Assembly (NCBI GenBank): GCA_025345505.1
Contig: JANVCC010000021.1
Span: forward strand, 958,902-1,022,901
Source: Todiramphus chloris collaris
Taxonomy: Eukaryota > Chordata > Aves > Coraciiformes > Alcedinidae
Direction of reading: 5' to 3'
Length of the DNA: 64,000 nt
The notes under the pieces: model-generated
What the model saw: the letters and a program-made list of their open reading frames with translations, nothing else
Databases searched by the model: none
What the model was told of the DNA's origin: nothing
In this document: positions 11,338 to 23,847 of the stretch, one piece after another
How the letters are laid out: each line of letters starts with the position of its first letter
Position numbering within the stretch: position 1 is the stretch's first letter
Translations under genes and position numbers: made by a program

Positions 11338-12941
11338 CATTGTGAATATTAGCTGCAGGAAACGGTCCTACAGGCAAAAACCCTCCATGACTGCATGGCA
11401 GAAACATGATCCCAATGTGAAAGAACAAAGGCTAAATTTAGAGAGATCTTGCTAGTACATAACTAGTCCGTGCTGCACTTTTTCAAAGACATGTCAAATT
11501 AGAGTCTAAGAAGACACTCAGCACCTTTCTGCAACATGTGAATAGTCATCCCATTCTGCATTCTGTATCTTTAAATTCTCATTAAGATTGTAGATTCAGC
11601 AGTGCATAAAATCTAAAATACACTGTGCAATCCTGTGAGTTTTAAATGAAGTAAAATTGTTGCTCATGAAAGACTTTTAGATAACATTGTAGGAACCCTG
11701 GGCATCTTTCACACTCTTCGTTAATATAAAACCTTTGATTGAGCCGACCGTAACTCACCAATACTGTGGTGTAATGACACAGAAGCAAGAACAAAAGCCA
11801 GAGGTACTGGAATAGCCGGAGTCTAGAAAGTTGTTCTCAGCTGTATAAATGCAGAGGCTCACAGTTCTTATGTAATATGTCTTTCCACATCTGTTATGGT
11901 GATATTAATACTAATATCATCAATCAGCACTGTAGGCAAGAAAATCTCAAGATGGGTTTTGCAATTTGAGTCAAAATATTCTGTCTACGTCAGGTACCTC
12001 TCTAAAAGTAAATACAACTTACTGAACACATTCCACTTTGCATTTTGTGTATTAAAGACATTTGCAAAGCCATTCTGAATGTAGTTATGTAGTCTTTTCT
12101 ATGGAAATAATTCCCTCTATCCCTACTGCTTTTGTCACCACAGACAGCATTTTGCTACCTTTATAGACTTAGCCCAGCAGACCAAGTGTTGTACCTCTAA
12201 GGGCCTGGGTATCATGTACATAGTAGTGAAACGTCTCACTTGGCAATGCCTGACCACAAAATTGTCTTCACTGACCCAATTTTGCCATGGGTCTCTGCGG
12301 CAAGTGGGAGATCTGGGCATCTCTGAATGAATCCATGATATCCAGCAGCTTTCCATGGTGTCGTTTAAGCTGGGCAGGAAAAAGTGCAGATGAGAAGAAG
12401 CAGCTGCTAGGAAGGTCTGCATTGCTATGAAGAATTCATAACTCTGTTCCTTTGAGTTAAGGAACCAAAATCATAAGGAATGAAAAATCATAGCAAAATA
12501 CAGAAGCCATACCATCCTTCTGTTTTTTACCTTCTGGCCTATTGGTTAAAGCACCAGCACAGGGGAGTCCCATGTCCCTACCTCTCAAGTGAGAGCTTTG
12601 TCTAAGATTCATGCTAAATTCTGGGATGGGTTCACCTTGTTCTTGATATTGCTATGAAATATTGAATCACTTATTCAAGCTCGGCAAGAGCTCAGGTCAA
12701 AAACCCCAAGTTCTGCCTTATGGCTACTGGAGAACAGAGTCAACCCCGTCATCCTCCTGTTCTGGTGAATTATCCTGGAATGGAAAATGGTGTAGGTCCA
12801 GCAGGAGGGAGCAGGAGATCAGGTCTCCATGTACACAGAGGAGCAACAAATACAACATTGACAATGGATGAGTGAATGAAGACATTAATTCAAGAACCTT
12901 TTAAATGTTCCAAACAAAATTTCTAAAATATGGCACTATGA

Positions 12942-12978
<37 letters not shown>

Positions 12979-15499
12979 TGAAAAAAAAAATAAAAAAAAA
13001 AGACTGTGAAGAGTTGTTTTTTTTTCTATACAATACAAAAATCTTTTAAAAGGACAACTAGAGGTCTTTTAATGAGGACAACTTGGGGTTTTTTTTTGGT
13101 GAAAAATAGCTTCCTACTGAAATTTTCCCTTAAGAAAAAAAATGCAGGTGAAGACCTGCCTCTGAGTCTTCCACTATCTTGTATTTTTTGTACTTTTGCT
13201 TTTACTTCTACCCCCTCTCACCATTTGCAGCACTAAGGGCCTAGGCAAAGGACACTAAACGTTTGTCTCTGCAAGGCAAAGCCTTGAAGGATTAAACCGG
13301 TTATATGTGCAGTTCTGAGGAACTTAGAAAATATGGAGAGGAAAAAATCCTCTCCACTCCTTTTGCTCTAATCATCTCATGTACTATTCAGAAAAAGAAG
13401 GAGAAAGGTGTTTTTAGAGCTTGTTGTACTTATCCTACCAGTTTTAAGCTGAGTTTCCTCTAGTTTCTAGTGACTAAAGAGTTACGCACATTAAATAGCC
13501 ATTTTCAGGCTTCTACATTTCAAGATCTGATCTCAGGACACAAACAGGGAAAAAACTCCAGTAACTGCAGTAGGCTACTGATAAAATTATAAACCCTTCT
13601 TCAGAAACTGTCTTACTGTGAGCTTTGGGAAACATTTTTGTAACAAGACAGGCAAGTGCTGGATTTGCAGGGCAATATAAAGTTTTGATTCCCATAAACA
13701 TCAGTCAAACTTGTAACCCACACAGGAAAATGTTTCTATAGAAAAGATGTATTATTAATAATGGTCTATTTAATTGTTACATTTCTAACCTGAATGACTG
13801 ACAAAGCTATCAGAATCTATTACATGAATTGCTGTTAAAATAAGAAATTGGGATTTCTCTCAGAAAAACTACTGCTTATTCAAAATATTCATTCTGACCA
13901 TCATTTGACATGTGAATATCTTTTAGAAGTCGATACAGCCACTGTTGATTATCTCTGCTAAAATGGGATTTGGTTTACTGCAAATAATATATCAGAGAAA
14001 AACTGTCAACAAAAAGATTATTGCTAAATCTTCTTATAATCAGACTAGTTTTCTGTTTTCACATAAATTGGTGTTTACTGATCAGAAAAGAAGTCCTATG
14101 ATATTCCCTCATTCCAGAGATGATTACAATGGCAAGGACTTTCAGTATTATTCTGCTCCTCTGAAAGGAGCCAAAGAATGATAGCCAATTCAAATCCAGG
14201 CTGTGTATTTGGTGCTGCACACAAAATAATTTTAAGCTGTATAAACACTCCGGATTTAAATGGGTTGTTGGAGTCAAATTTCACAATAGACTGTTAAAAA
14301 TGAATGGAGAAACTGTAAGAGAGTGAATTCATTATCTATGCCATGGGTCAGTTCTGTGGGTCAGTACCTAGGCATTATTTTCAAGTACTAAGTAGCATTT
14401 TCAACCTATTTGAAGTCCTAAATGGGATTTTGTGTTCTTGCGCCCAGTCTGATGGATATAATTAAGCACAGAGCTGTTGAGAAAGCTGCAGATAAGAAAG
14501 AAAAGATCAGTGAAAAACAGATTGCAAGGGTTAGTAAAGTGTGAGCATCTGCCTGTATGAAGGCAGTAAGCAGACGTATCTTCAGCACTGGAGTGGGATG
14601 TTTGAGGAAGAAGGGCTTCAAAGGCTTAATTCCAGGTACCTGCTAATTTGGCAATGCTGGAGCTGCTGGCTATGAGGTCCCATGGGGGCAGAAGATGCAC
14701 AAGGACTCTGAGAAGCTGCATGTGTGTGTTTGTGAAGGTAAGGTAAGAAAGCAGAAGGAATGTGATTGGGCAGCAGACCCTGGTGAAAGATGGCACCTCA
14801 GGCATGAGCTGTCCCTGTATGATTCTGTCTTCCACCTATAAAAATAAACATACTCAGCTTCAAGACTCAACACTAGTTTTTAGCAACACAGGATTTTAGC
14901 TTAGTACCAAACTTCTTAGGATTTCATTCTGAATGACAGAAAGAGATTTTCGAAAGCCCAAACCTGATTTAATGCATGTACAGTTTATAGGTTTGCAAGG
15001 TCTAAAATTCAGACCACAAACTCCAAGAACCCAAGGGCAGCTGCAAGAACAATTAAATCAACCTGGTACAAAGGAAAACGCAGCAACCAAGAAAATGGGT
15101 TGTATCTGGAAGTGTCCAAAGCAGGTGTCTGGGAACTGAAACGCTGAGAGCAGAACAATGGAGCATTCTCCCACAAAACCATTTTCTGCTCTTCCTCCTT
15201 GGGGAATGTTAGACGGACTTTTTCCACACACAAATGCCAGAAACACGGAAGATATTGTCTGGCATCAGGGGGAAGAAAGTTCTGAGATGTGGGAATCCAG
15301 CTGCCTCTCCACTCGTGCCAGGTTAAAAAATAAAAATAAAAGGCAAATTCTCTTTCTCCCCTTCTACACTAAGAGCCAGGGCAGGATAAGACATGGAAGG
15401 CAGAGTATTTGGAAGAGGAGGGGACCCTGTCACAAATCATAGGAACCCAGACTAGATGTCTGCTGAGGGCTGTAATCCAAGGCCTAACCATCAAAGCAA
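11338..15499. other. Intronic sequence without recognised genes
   Basis: AT-rich unique sequence with an A30 tract (12947-12976) followed by more A-rich patches to about 13001. Short open frames occur on both strands, but none resembles a known protein and none has splice-site support. Confidence 0.55.
12947..13001. repeat. Poly-A tract
   Basis: Thirty consecutive A residues, GATG, ten A, T, ten A. No retrogene or SINE body was recognised to its left, so it is listed as a simple repeat rather than a retrotransposon tail. Confidence 0.9.
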
Positions 15500-16103
15500 G
15501 TGATGGGATTCATCAAGAAGAGTGTGTCCAGCAGGTCAAGGGAGATTCTGCTCCCTCTCTACTCTGCCCTGGTGAGAGCTCACCTGAAGGATTGTGTCCA
15601 GTTCTGGGCTTCCCAGGTCAAGAGGGACAGGGAAATACTAGAGAGAGTCCAAGGGAGGCTGCAAGGATGCTGAAGGGACTGGAACATCTCTCTGGGGAGG
15701 AAAGGCTGAGAGCCCTGGGGCTGTTCAGCCTGGAGAAGAGAAGCCTGAGAGGGGATCTTAGGAATGGTTCCAAATCTCTGCAGGGTGGGAGTCAAGGAGA
15801 AGGGGCCAGGCTCTTTCCAGTGGTGCCCTGGGATAGGATGTGTGGCAATGAGCACAAACTGGAACCCAGGAAGTTCCTCCTGAACATCAGGAAAAACTTC
15901 TTCACTGTGAGAATGACAGAGCATGGAAGAGGCTGCCCAGAGAGGTGGTGGAGTCTCCTTCTCTGGAGACTTTCCAACCCCCCCTGGCTCTGTTCCTGTG
16001 TGGGCTGCCCTGGGTGATCCTGCTTTGACAGGGGTATTGGACTCAATGATATCCAGAGCTCCCTTCCAACTCCTACCATTCTATGGTTCTGTGATTCTAT
16101 GAT
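15500..16103 (+). repeat. CR1 LINE, young, ORF2 C-terminal remnant plus 3' UTR
   Basis: It begins around GGGATTCATCAAGAAGAGTG and TCCAGCAGGTCAAGGGAG and follows the same order of blocks as the copy at 10.6 kb. It ends CCTTCCAACTCCTACCATTC then a three-unit tail to 16103. A plus-strand frame stays open across most of it, but that frame is shifted from the ORF2 frame, so it is not a functional reading frame. Confidence 0.95.
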
Positions 16104-16400
16104 ATTACGATACCCTGGCTGAAAGAGGCAAAGCTCCTGCAATGCCACGTAGGTAAGAAAACATCAGTATTTTCAAGCAATGCATTACATTTACCTGAAT
16201 CTCCACTTGTCTGCTTCAGGTGGCTATCTCATGAAAGACAACTGAAGTAGTGTGTTCTGGAACCCATGAATTTTGGTATTTGAGGAAAAAAAACCCTCAC
16301 ATTTGAACTGAGAAGAGCACATCAATGACAAGCAGTCTCTGATGTGCCATCAGAACTCAGGAGGACATTAAAAAATGTCAATGGCTTTAAAATCCTGAAG

Positions 16401-16420
16401 TTTCATGAATATTCATGAAA
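16401..16420. other. Perfect 20-bp palindrome
   Basis: TTTCATGAATATTCATGAAA equals its own reverse complement. The core ATGAATATTCAT resembles palindromic POU-factor sites, which is only a pattern resemblance. Confidence 0.6.
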
Positions 16421-17798
16421 TATATGTCTTTGGATCAGATGGCTGGTGCAGGAGAGGGAGTGACTGAATCAGATCATTAAAAACAAACATGCACAAACAC
16501 AACCACATTCAGCAGCTATAGCATCTCATGCATTTTGTTTCCCACTTACTGTCAGTTCCATGAATGCACCAAGAAACTCCCATTGCCCTGATCAGCCTGT
16601 GACAATCCTGCTCTGCCACACCACTTGCAACTCCTTCCCCAAGCTGATGGGCATCAATGACTGCTGCCATTGCTGGCCTTGCCTTGCCAACCTGATGTCT
16701 GTGCTGGGTGGTGGTCCTGCCCCATCGACATGTACCTATGGGTTGATGGCTGGACTGCTGGATGAACCCCTGGCTGCCACTTGGCTCATCTGGTGTGGGT
16801 AATTACCATGGGCCCTCTGTGCCTCCAGCTAGGTGATCTGGGAGGATTTAACAGCAAAATGTAAGCAGAAATACCAATTTTGATATGGCTTCTCAAGCCA
16901 GCTGTTCTTCTAGGCACATGAACATCTCCTCTAGATAAATCTCTGGGAAGGTATTGATCTTCTGACACTATCAAGGAGCACCAGCTAATGCCTGTCTCTG
17001 CCTGGTCCATCCTTTGACTTGGTGGGGTTCCCCCCAGCAAAATTTGCCTCCCTAGAAAAATATGTCTATTCCTCCCTTCTTCTGTCAATAGCTATTACTG
17101 TATGTCTTTGTGCCTTCTTAAAAGACAAGTTTTCTTACTTTTGTTCTGTGGTAGATTTTTACCTGCCTTTTATTGAGTCCCCTGTGTTCTTATTAGAATT
17201 GTCCCTAAGAGCTTTATCTGAATCCGTGGCAACAGATACTTGCCGTGCTTTGCAGCCCTGTGATATAGTACTGAGAGCATCACGTAGGCTAAGGTATTTG
17301 ATGGCACAGCAATTTCAGAATATAAAACACAATTTAGAAGTTGTATGACAGGCAGACTCCACTAATCATCTTCCATCCGTTGTACACATGCAAAGGTGCA
17401 CCTTTTTATGGCAGTACTTATGGCTATTTATTGGGTTTGGGTATTGATGCTTGGGGGTTATTCAGAATGCTTCTGTATATTTCATTTTTAATGATCAGTT
17501 ATTAAAATTTTTAAATATGGCACTTTTATGGTGTTTTCTGTTTCATGATGAATTATCTTGAACTTACTTACGGAAAGGCCTCTCAATCTCTCAGGCTAAA
17601 GGCATCTGAGGAAGAACACGAATAGGATCTACTTGTATGATGAAAAGAAGTTTTCAGGAAAATGAAAATTAGATACAGTAGCTACAAGCTCTTTGTGTTT
17701 AGCAGTGTAAAAAGAAAAAAAAAAAAAAGTGTGGTTTAAAAAGAAAGAATCAACTTTTCCTGGGGAAGAGGTCAGCAGAAAAGTGCAAACAACACTAC

Positions 17799-17838
17799 AG
17801 CTCACTCTGTGAGCTCACTCTGTGAGCTGTGAGCTGTG
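17799..17838. repeat. Short tandem repeat
   Basis: Two copies of AGCTCACTCTGTG (17799-17811, 17812-17824) are followed by two copies of AGCTGTG (17825-17831, 17832-17838). Confidence 0.9.
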
Positions 17839-18654
17839 CTCGTGGGTTCGTTCATGATTCTGTTGTGGTATTGTTTCTTCTTTCCTCTGCCTCCCAAGTG
17901 TACATGGAAAGTCCAGGACTTGGAAACCTGAAGTTTACTGCAAACACACTTAGAATGCATTTAAGGATGACGTTCCCCCTCCCTCTCCTCTTTTCCTGGT
18001 CACCCTCCTGTTGGCTGATTTGTAGTTTTAAAATTTTGAGAATTTTTGCCTTATGTGCACTTCTTCCTTTTTTTTTCACAGCTCAATGCCAGGTGGCTTG
18101 TTATTCCCTCTACTTTATCTTTGTCATGCTTCTTTGACACTGTAGTAAGAAAAGTGCTCTTGCTATAGTATCTGAGCATCTTGCCAGATGGCAACAGGGG
18201 AATTCTTCACTATTTGTGAATGAGTTTGATATTGCCTGGCAGTGAGATCTTACTTAGGGTATAAGATAAAGGTTAGTGACCACAGCGCTAGCACAGTTAC
18301 TTTTGCTGTGCATTCTGTGTAATCACCATATGCAGCAGATATTTATCTGGCTATGTTTGTATTTTATCATCAAATGAAAATAAAAAAAAAAGAAAATCCC
18401 AAGAAAAAGCTGAGCACCCCTTCCAGATGGCAATGAAGACTTTCTCCGGCTGCCAGATTACTGTAAAAGAGGATAGTCTTCTAGCAAGAGTAAAGCACAC
18501 CACTATGGCAATGCCTGAAGCCACTGCTTGTTCCAGGGAAGAGACGACAACAATTCTCATCCTGCTTAGATTTCAGAGATACACTCTTTGTGATGGCTAG
18601 CATCCTTCTTGTGTACCTCTGAAATTGCCCTAGATTAACATAAGTGTTATTTTA

Positions 18655-19364
18655 CAGAATCACAATGTCACTATGGTTGGAAATGACCTTTAAGATCATG
18701 AAGTCCAACTGCTATCTAGCTCTACCCAGGGCCGCTACTACACCATATCCTTGAGCACCATATCTGTATGCCTTTTAAATACATCCAGGGATGGCAACTC
18801 AACCACTTCCTCAGGCAGCCTGTTCCAGTCTTTGATAACCCTTTCAGGAGAGAAGTTTTTCCCTCATGTCCAACTTAAACCTTCTGTGGCACAACTTGAT
18901 TCCATTTCCTCTTGTCCTGTCAGTTGTGACTTGTAAGAAGATACTAACACCCACCTCACTCCAACCTCCTTTCAGGGAGCTGGAGAGAGCAAGAAGGTCT
19001 CCCCTCAGCCTCCTCTGCTCCAGACTAACCCAGCCCAGCTCCCTCAGCCGCTCCTCAGCAGACATCTTCTCCAGAGCCCTCCCCAGCTTCCTTGCCCTTC
19101 TCTGGCCCCGCTCCAGCCCCTCAAGCTCTTTCTTCTCCTGCGGCGCCCAAAGCTGAGCCCAGTGCTCAAGGTGCAGCCTCCCCAGTGCCCAGCCCAGGGC
19201 CACCATCCCTGCCCTGCTCCTGCTGGACACACTATTGCTGAGCCAGGCCAGGATGCCCTTGGCCTTCTTGGCCACCTGGGCACACTGCTGCCTCATGTTC
19301 AACTGTCTGTCAATCAACACCCCTAGGTCCATTTCTATCAGGCAGCTTTACAAGCAGTCAGCCC
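18655..19364 (-). repeat. CR1 LINE with open ORF2 C-terminal fragment
   Basis: The minus strand reads from the DLGVLIDRQLNMRQQCAQVA motif through SRSRAG, RLHLEHWAQLWAP, LSAEERL-type and LRGDLL motifs to RTRGNG and RFKLDMREK. These are the conserved C-terminus of the CR1 ORF2 (reverse transcriptase protein), with about 160 codons uninterrupted. The 3' UTR then runs to a short tail at 18655. It lacks the endonuclease and catalytic RT motifs, so it is a dead 5'-truncated copy. The open frame suggests moderate age or a GC-rich subfamily. Confidence 0.95.
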
Positions 19365-20696
19365 AATTTAGATGTCTGAAAAAAGGTTTGCAAAGACCGA
19401 AAGAGTATCAAATAGTCAAAATCGACTAAGTATAAATCTAGTAATTCAGTGGTGAAAATAACTACCACTAAAGGAGTTACATAAGTGCTGGGAGAAAGCA
19501 GATTATTGCTGTGTGGTCAGTGTGACCTCTCCATCAAAGGCAGAACGCTGCTGGAAAGGAGATAAAAGAAAGGCATCCCTGATCTGTACACAGGTAGGTA
19601 ATACTGCAGCAGCTCTCATATTCGCAATGAACACACAATTTAGTGAGAAGACATAGTGTCATAAACCAGCAGAAAGGTGTAAGTCAGAAGCAAAACTGAA
19701 GATTTTTGGGTTTTGAATTCATCTGTGGTGGAGGACTGCTCCTTGTGGTACATTTTCTCCTATTTTGCCTACTATCCTTTTAAATACCCTGTGTAATAGT
19801 AGTTTTCATAATTTCCCTTGTGAGGAAGAGAAGATGTTTAGTACGGCACTTTGTCAGGAAGCTGTTGTTGGTATCCTGCCTGCTTCCCTTTTCCTGACTC
19901 CATCTCATTACTCCAGATGATCCCCTGAGCAGCACTCTGAACAATGCTGCTCTTCCTTTCTGTCCTTAGTCTGCAAACGGATGACAGATACTGGGTCCTT
20001 TATGAGCTGCTTTTCTTCAGTAAATAGCCACGCGTTTTTATTCTACCCATTCACATAGAGACTCACAGCAGGTAGTCACAGAATTACCTTAAATTTTCCC
20101 TCTGAGAGATACTGCACAGTCCCAGGTGGGTTGTGTCCTGCCTCCCCTTCAGAGGGAGAGTGATTCTGGTAATCCTTGCTCAATAACATGGGGTATACTC
20201 AAGGTTTTTCAAGATACCTGTTAGTTTTAGTCAAGTCCTGGCCCTGAGTTTGCTCCTGACAGCAAATACTGTCAATTTTCAGTAAATCTGGCCTTGAAAG
20301 TACCTTAAACTACAGTGTAAAACCAGCCAAAGAGTCTATTTTATTAAAATTCATGCCAAGGTTCAAACCCGGAGTTTTATTCACGTATGTGTTGACTGAC
20401 AGTCCCTTCTCAGACATCTGCTGAGACCCATGATTCATTATTCTACCTAATTACACAAGATTACAAGCAGAGCCATATGCATTTCACATTGTTTCTTCCA
20501 ACTTAGTTTCCACAACTGCCTCATAGTGTTTGTTTTGGTTTTTTTTTTTTTGGATTTACATAAAGTCCAGTTTGACAACTACTGTCTACCACTGTGATGC
20601 CTTTAGGACAATAGAAAGATCATGTGATGGTTCCATTAGATTTAGTTCAATACTGCTATTGGGTTTTGCACTCATGATCTTGGGTGAGCAGAAGCA
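19365..20696. other. Intronic sequence without recognised genes
   Basis: Unique-looking sequence with only a T-tract near 20539-20551. No exon or repeat family was recognised. Confidence 0.5.
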
Positions 20697-20811
20697 GAAT
20701 CGTAGAACGCCCTGGGTTGGAAGGGACCTCCAAAGGTCATCTAGTCCAACCTCTCTGCAGTCAGCAGGGACATCCTCAACTAGATCAGGTTGCTGAGAGC
20801 CCCACCAAGCA
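20697..20811 (-). repeat. CR1 LINE 3' end, short
   Basis: The reversed tail remnant (AATCGTAGAACG) is followed by GGTTGGAAGGGACCTCC, CATCTAGTCCAACC and CTGCAGTCAGCAGGGACATC. About 115 bp, 'CTGCTCAGTGCAGGGG' class. Confidence 0.92.
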
Positions 20812-21363
20812 CGGCTTTTTCTTCTATTCCTACAACCCCTTCCAAGGAGCTCCATGCCTGCATACCCAGATACTTCATCATTTGTACTTTACTATTACCC
20901 ACCAACTCTTGTGCAACTTATGAGAAATTCATGTTCCTGAGAAACTTACAGACTCCAAGGATCTGTATCCATAACAGAAAATAATTTTAACATGTATGCT
21001 GTTTGCAACATTCTCTTCTGATGAACTACCAGTTCAAAGTATTCACTAAAGCTTTAGGGACTCTTCATTACACAAAGGGCTATCCAGTCCTGAGAACACA
21101 TTGCTGATGTTAGTTGGCAGGCCATGACCCAACAGAAGTAGTTTCATAGATTAATGTTATTTTTTCATTGTTACTATTATTCACAGTGTTTCTCTAAGAA
21201 AAATAAAGCTCTTCTTGCATTTGGAAAAGAGAAAGTAGAAAGAAATCAGATTTTTTTTCAAAAATTCACCACCTATTAAGCAGAAGGTTGCTTCTAACAA
21301 ATTCCTTCTGCAGCTGGAAGGCTTAGCAAATGGTAATCATGGAGCTTACTGTAAAATCATGTA

Positions 21364-21386
21364 TTACAACACAACACAACACAACA
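21364..21386. repeat. (ACAAC)n microsatellite, short
   Basis: About four ACAAC units before AATGTTG. Confidence 0.85.
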
Positions 21387-22026
21387 ATGTTGTTAGACAT
21401 TGCTTGAATTTTATGAGAAATTATACAGTTCAAATGTATTCTATTTGTACATCTTTTTTTCACCGTGTTGCTGTTACTATAAGGAACACCAAGATTTATG
21501 AGGAAATAAACAAATCACCATTAGATTTTGATTACAATCAATTGGTAAGGTCACTAACAAAGGCATTTATCAACTGAGAAATACAGAGTGCCTTTGAAAT
21601 ATTAAGAAAAAATACTAACCCTGTGGCTGAATGATTAACTATTGCTTGAAAGTGTCTAATTTCACTAACCCTACCACAGCACTTGAAATCCTTCTCTTTA
21701 ATTTATGGTTAAAATGTGTATCTTGATGCAGGAATGGCTTAACAAACTTAGCTGAGGAATGAGAATCATATAATGACTCCAAGTATATAACAAACAGCTG
21801 TGTCAACTTAGTATTTATTCTCCTGTGAGTGAAATTACTAAATGAATAGAGAAATTATCAAAAATCTAGACAAAGCCCACAGATTTTAAGCCTGCACTTT
21901 AGTGGTTTAACTTGAATGTTGGTTGGTGTTGAAATCAAATTGCACTCTAAAGAAAGCAAACTTGGAACAAATGTTTTGAAATAATTTGTTTTCCAAAACA
22001 AGCACTACCATTTGTATCATTCTTAC

Positions 22027-22164
22027 CTGCAGAGGTTTTCACAATTTCGGAAGTATTTCGGAGACCCATAAAGTCAAACTGATAGAGTCTCCAAGATTTC
22101 TGATCAGCAGCCTCCACTGAGTTTTTCCTCCATCTGTAAATCATTTCTTCTTTGGGGTAGCCAT
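22027..22164 (-). CDS. GABRG3: Internal coding exon of GABA-A receptor gamma-3 subunit
   Basis: This 138-bp exon encodes part of the extracellular ligand-binding domain of a GABA-A receptor gamma subunit, a pentameric neuronal chloride channel. Reading the minus strand, an AG acceptor (22166-22165) precedes AT, which completes a split Tyr codon. The frame then runs Gly-Tyr-Pro-Lys-Glu-Glu, contains [18 protein letters not shown] and [11 protein letters not shown], and ends in Ala plus one base before a consensus GTAAGA donor (22026-22021). It is open throughout, symmetric in phase 1-1, and gamma-subunit exons here are, to my knowledge, also 138 bp. The WRLYQF and GLRN blocks are shared by gamma subunits; [15 protein letters not shown] points to gamma-3 rather than gamma-1 or gamma-2. 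The avian gamma-4/epsilon paralogue is a less likely alternative. The polypyrimidine tract at the acceptor is weak and AT-rich. Neither the preceding nor the next exon (with the first membrane segment) was found in the window. Confidence 0.92.
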
Positions 22165-22548
22165 CTAGAAATTGATAAATACATATATATAAAAATATTG
22201 CATTTCATAAAAAAAAACATACTGTAAAACAGCATCTGTTCACTGATTTAGAGCTATTTGGGTACACATAAATTTCTGATCTGATGTTTTCTCAGTGAGT
22301 TTGATACTATCATTCAGCTTTAGAGTTGTACACAACACACACACAAAAATAGAATCATTAATACTAGGAGAACTGATTTTCATGTTCATCATTTTTTTTT
22401 TTTTCAATTGGAGAAAAATTCTGATTGGTTCTAGCAGAAACAGATCTCTTCAGAGATGCAGTTGCTCACACTAATTTGAGGTCCAGACACGGGTACAACT
22501 TTATATATGCTCTGAAGAAGCTGTGCAAACTAATAGAATGTAAAATAA

Positions 22549-22567
22549 GGGGGGGGGGGGGGGGGGG
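22549..22567 (+). repeat. G19 homopolymer
   Basis: Nineteen consecutive G residues on the plus strand (C on the gene's strand), about 385 bp upstream of the GABRG3 exon's acceptor. Long G homopolymers are rare relative to A/T runs and are difficult to sequence accurately, so the exact length may be wrong. Confidence 0.9.
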
Positions 22568-23008
22568 TCAGTGTAGTATGTAAGCAACTGAAAACAGTGA
22601 ATTTTTTAAAAGTGGCAATAGTTCTAATGTGGTATGTGCTACTTTACTTCTAAAAATTATCTCAATACAGTGCAAAGTAAAATTTTGATTTGCATGGGAT
22701 TTTTAAAGTCCTTATGAGATTATATTATTTCTAACAGCTGTAGTATTTAATGGGACATCACTTGATCTCTACAGCTCAAAAAGCTTCTGAAAATTTTCCT
22801 TTATTAATTTAGCGCTTGGTATACATAATTAATCCTTACACTAACATTTAAGTTTCTTTTTTGTTAGAGAATGGAATTTTCCAATAGAAGTCCAACAACA
22901 AATCTTCAGCCAATCCAAAGCATACTAATAGACCATCTAGAAAACGACATCATGCTCAGGTTAGTTACATCTAGGTTGCTCTTTAACATATCATGCAGTA
23001 AATTCTTA

Positions 23009-23100
23009 TTAGGTGATCCTGCTCTGGCAGGGGGGTTGGACTCAATGATCTCCAGAGGTCCCTTCCAACTCCTAACTTTCTATGACTCTGATTCTATGAT
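23009..23100 (+). repeat. CR1 LINE 3' terminus, very short
   Basis: Only the last roughly 90 bp: CCTGCTCTGGCAGGGGGGTT, GGACTCAATGATCTCCAG, CCTTCCAACTCCTAAC and a tail of ATTCTATGAT-like units. It shares the 'CTGCTCTGGCAGG' 3'-end class with the young copies. Confidence 0.93.
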
Positions 23101-23847
23101 ATAATAATTAATATAGTAGATGTAGACTACAAGGTGAATTAAAAGCCTAGCAACAACAACAGACAGTTAATATAAATGTCTCTTCATTAATTTATAATTT
23201 TTTCCATTGGATACTGACAAATTTTTATATTTGCATTGCAAAACAACTTCTCTTGTCATGGTGCTATTTCCTTGATGTTTTCCTCTTGTGAGTGTCTTCC
23301 TCACCTTGTTTAAGGTATCAGCCTGCTGGGGCACTGCTGTAAGGTGTGCATAGCCTCATTTATCCCCTTCACTTATACAGCATGAAAAGTACCCACCAGT
23401 CCCTCAGTTCTAATCTGTAGAAAATGACGATGTGTTAATTTAAAATGCCATGTCCAACTACTTCCCATCAATGTAAATAAAGAAATATCCCATGAAGGAC
23501 CCAACTGATCAACAAACACAAGCCCTGCTGTTCTCTGTCAGAACTCTTGCTGCCAAGCAGCTTTCACTGCCAGTTCCTCTGTGCCTGTCTGTGAGATTGA
23601 TCTAGATTTAATTATTTTAATTTATTTTGGCTGGCAGATTATATCAGAGGATGGAGAGGCACAGTGAATGAAGTCAAGCTTTGCAGGACCTCTGAGCCTT
23701 AGCCCTGCATCCTCTGAGATCTTTCAAGCTTGACTCCTATATGAGTGAGCCCTCTGATCACATTTCTGACCAAATAATGTCTCCCTCTAACAGAAAGACC
23801 TACATTTTACTTCAGGAGCTTTCTCAGATTGGTTTCATCTGTGGAGA

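Larger units (their letters stand above)
16104..18654. other. Intronic sequence without recognised genes
   Basis: It contains the palindrome at 16401-16420, a somewhat GC-richer stretch at 16560-17050 with chance frames on both strands, an A-tract at 17711-17727 and a 13-bp tandem repeat at 17799-17838. No exon was recognised. Confidence 0.55.
1..22026 (-). other. GABRG3: Presumed GABRG3 intron downstream of the exon (partial)
   Basis: This side lies 3' of the exon on the gene's strand, so it should be intron up to the next exon, beyond position 1. I looked on the minus strand for the exon carrying the first transmembrane segment and did not recognise it. The content is AT-rich unique sequence, CR1 fragments, homopolymers and one unidentified repeat-like block. 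The intron assignment is inferred from the exon alone; the span fits the very large introns known for this gene in vertebrates. Confidence 0.7.

Noticed and set aside
12947-13001. Poly-A tail of a processed pseudogene
   Set aside because: No retrocopied gene body was recognised to the left and no flanking duplication was seen.
15409-16017. 202-codon plus-strand open frame
   Set aside because: It lies mostly in the CR1 copy but largely in a frame shifted from ORF2, and it begins in unrelated flanking DNA. It is not a gene.
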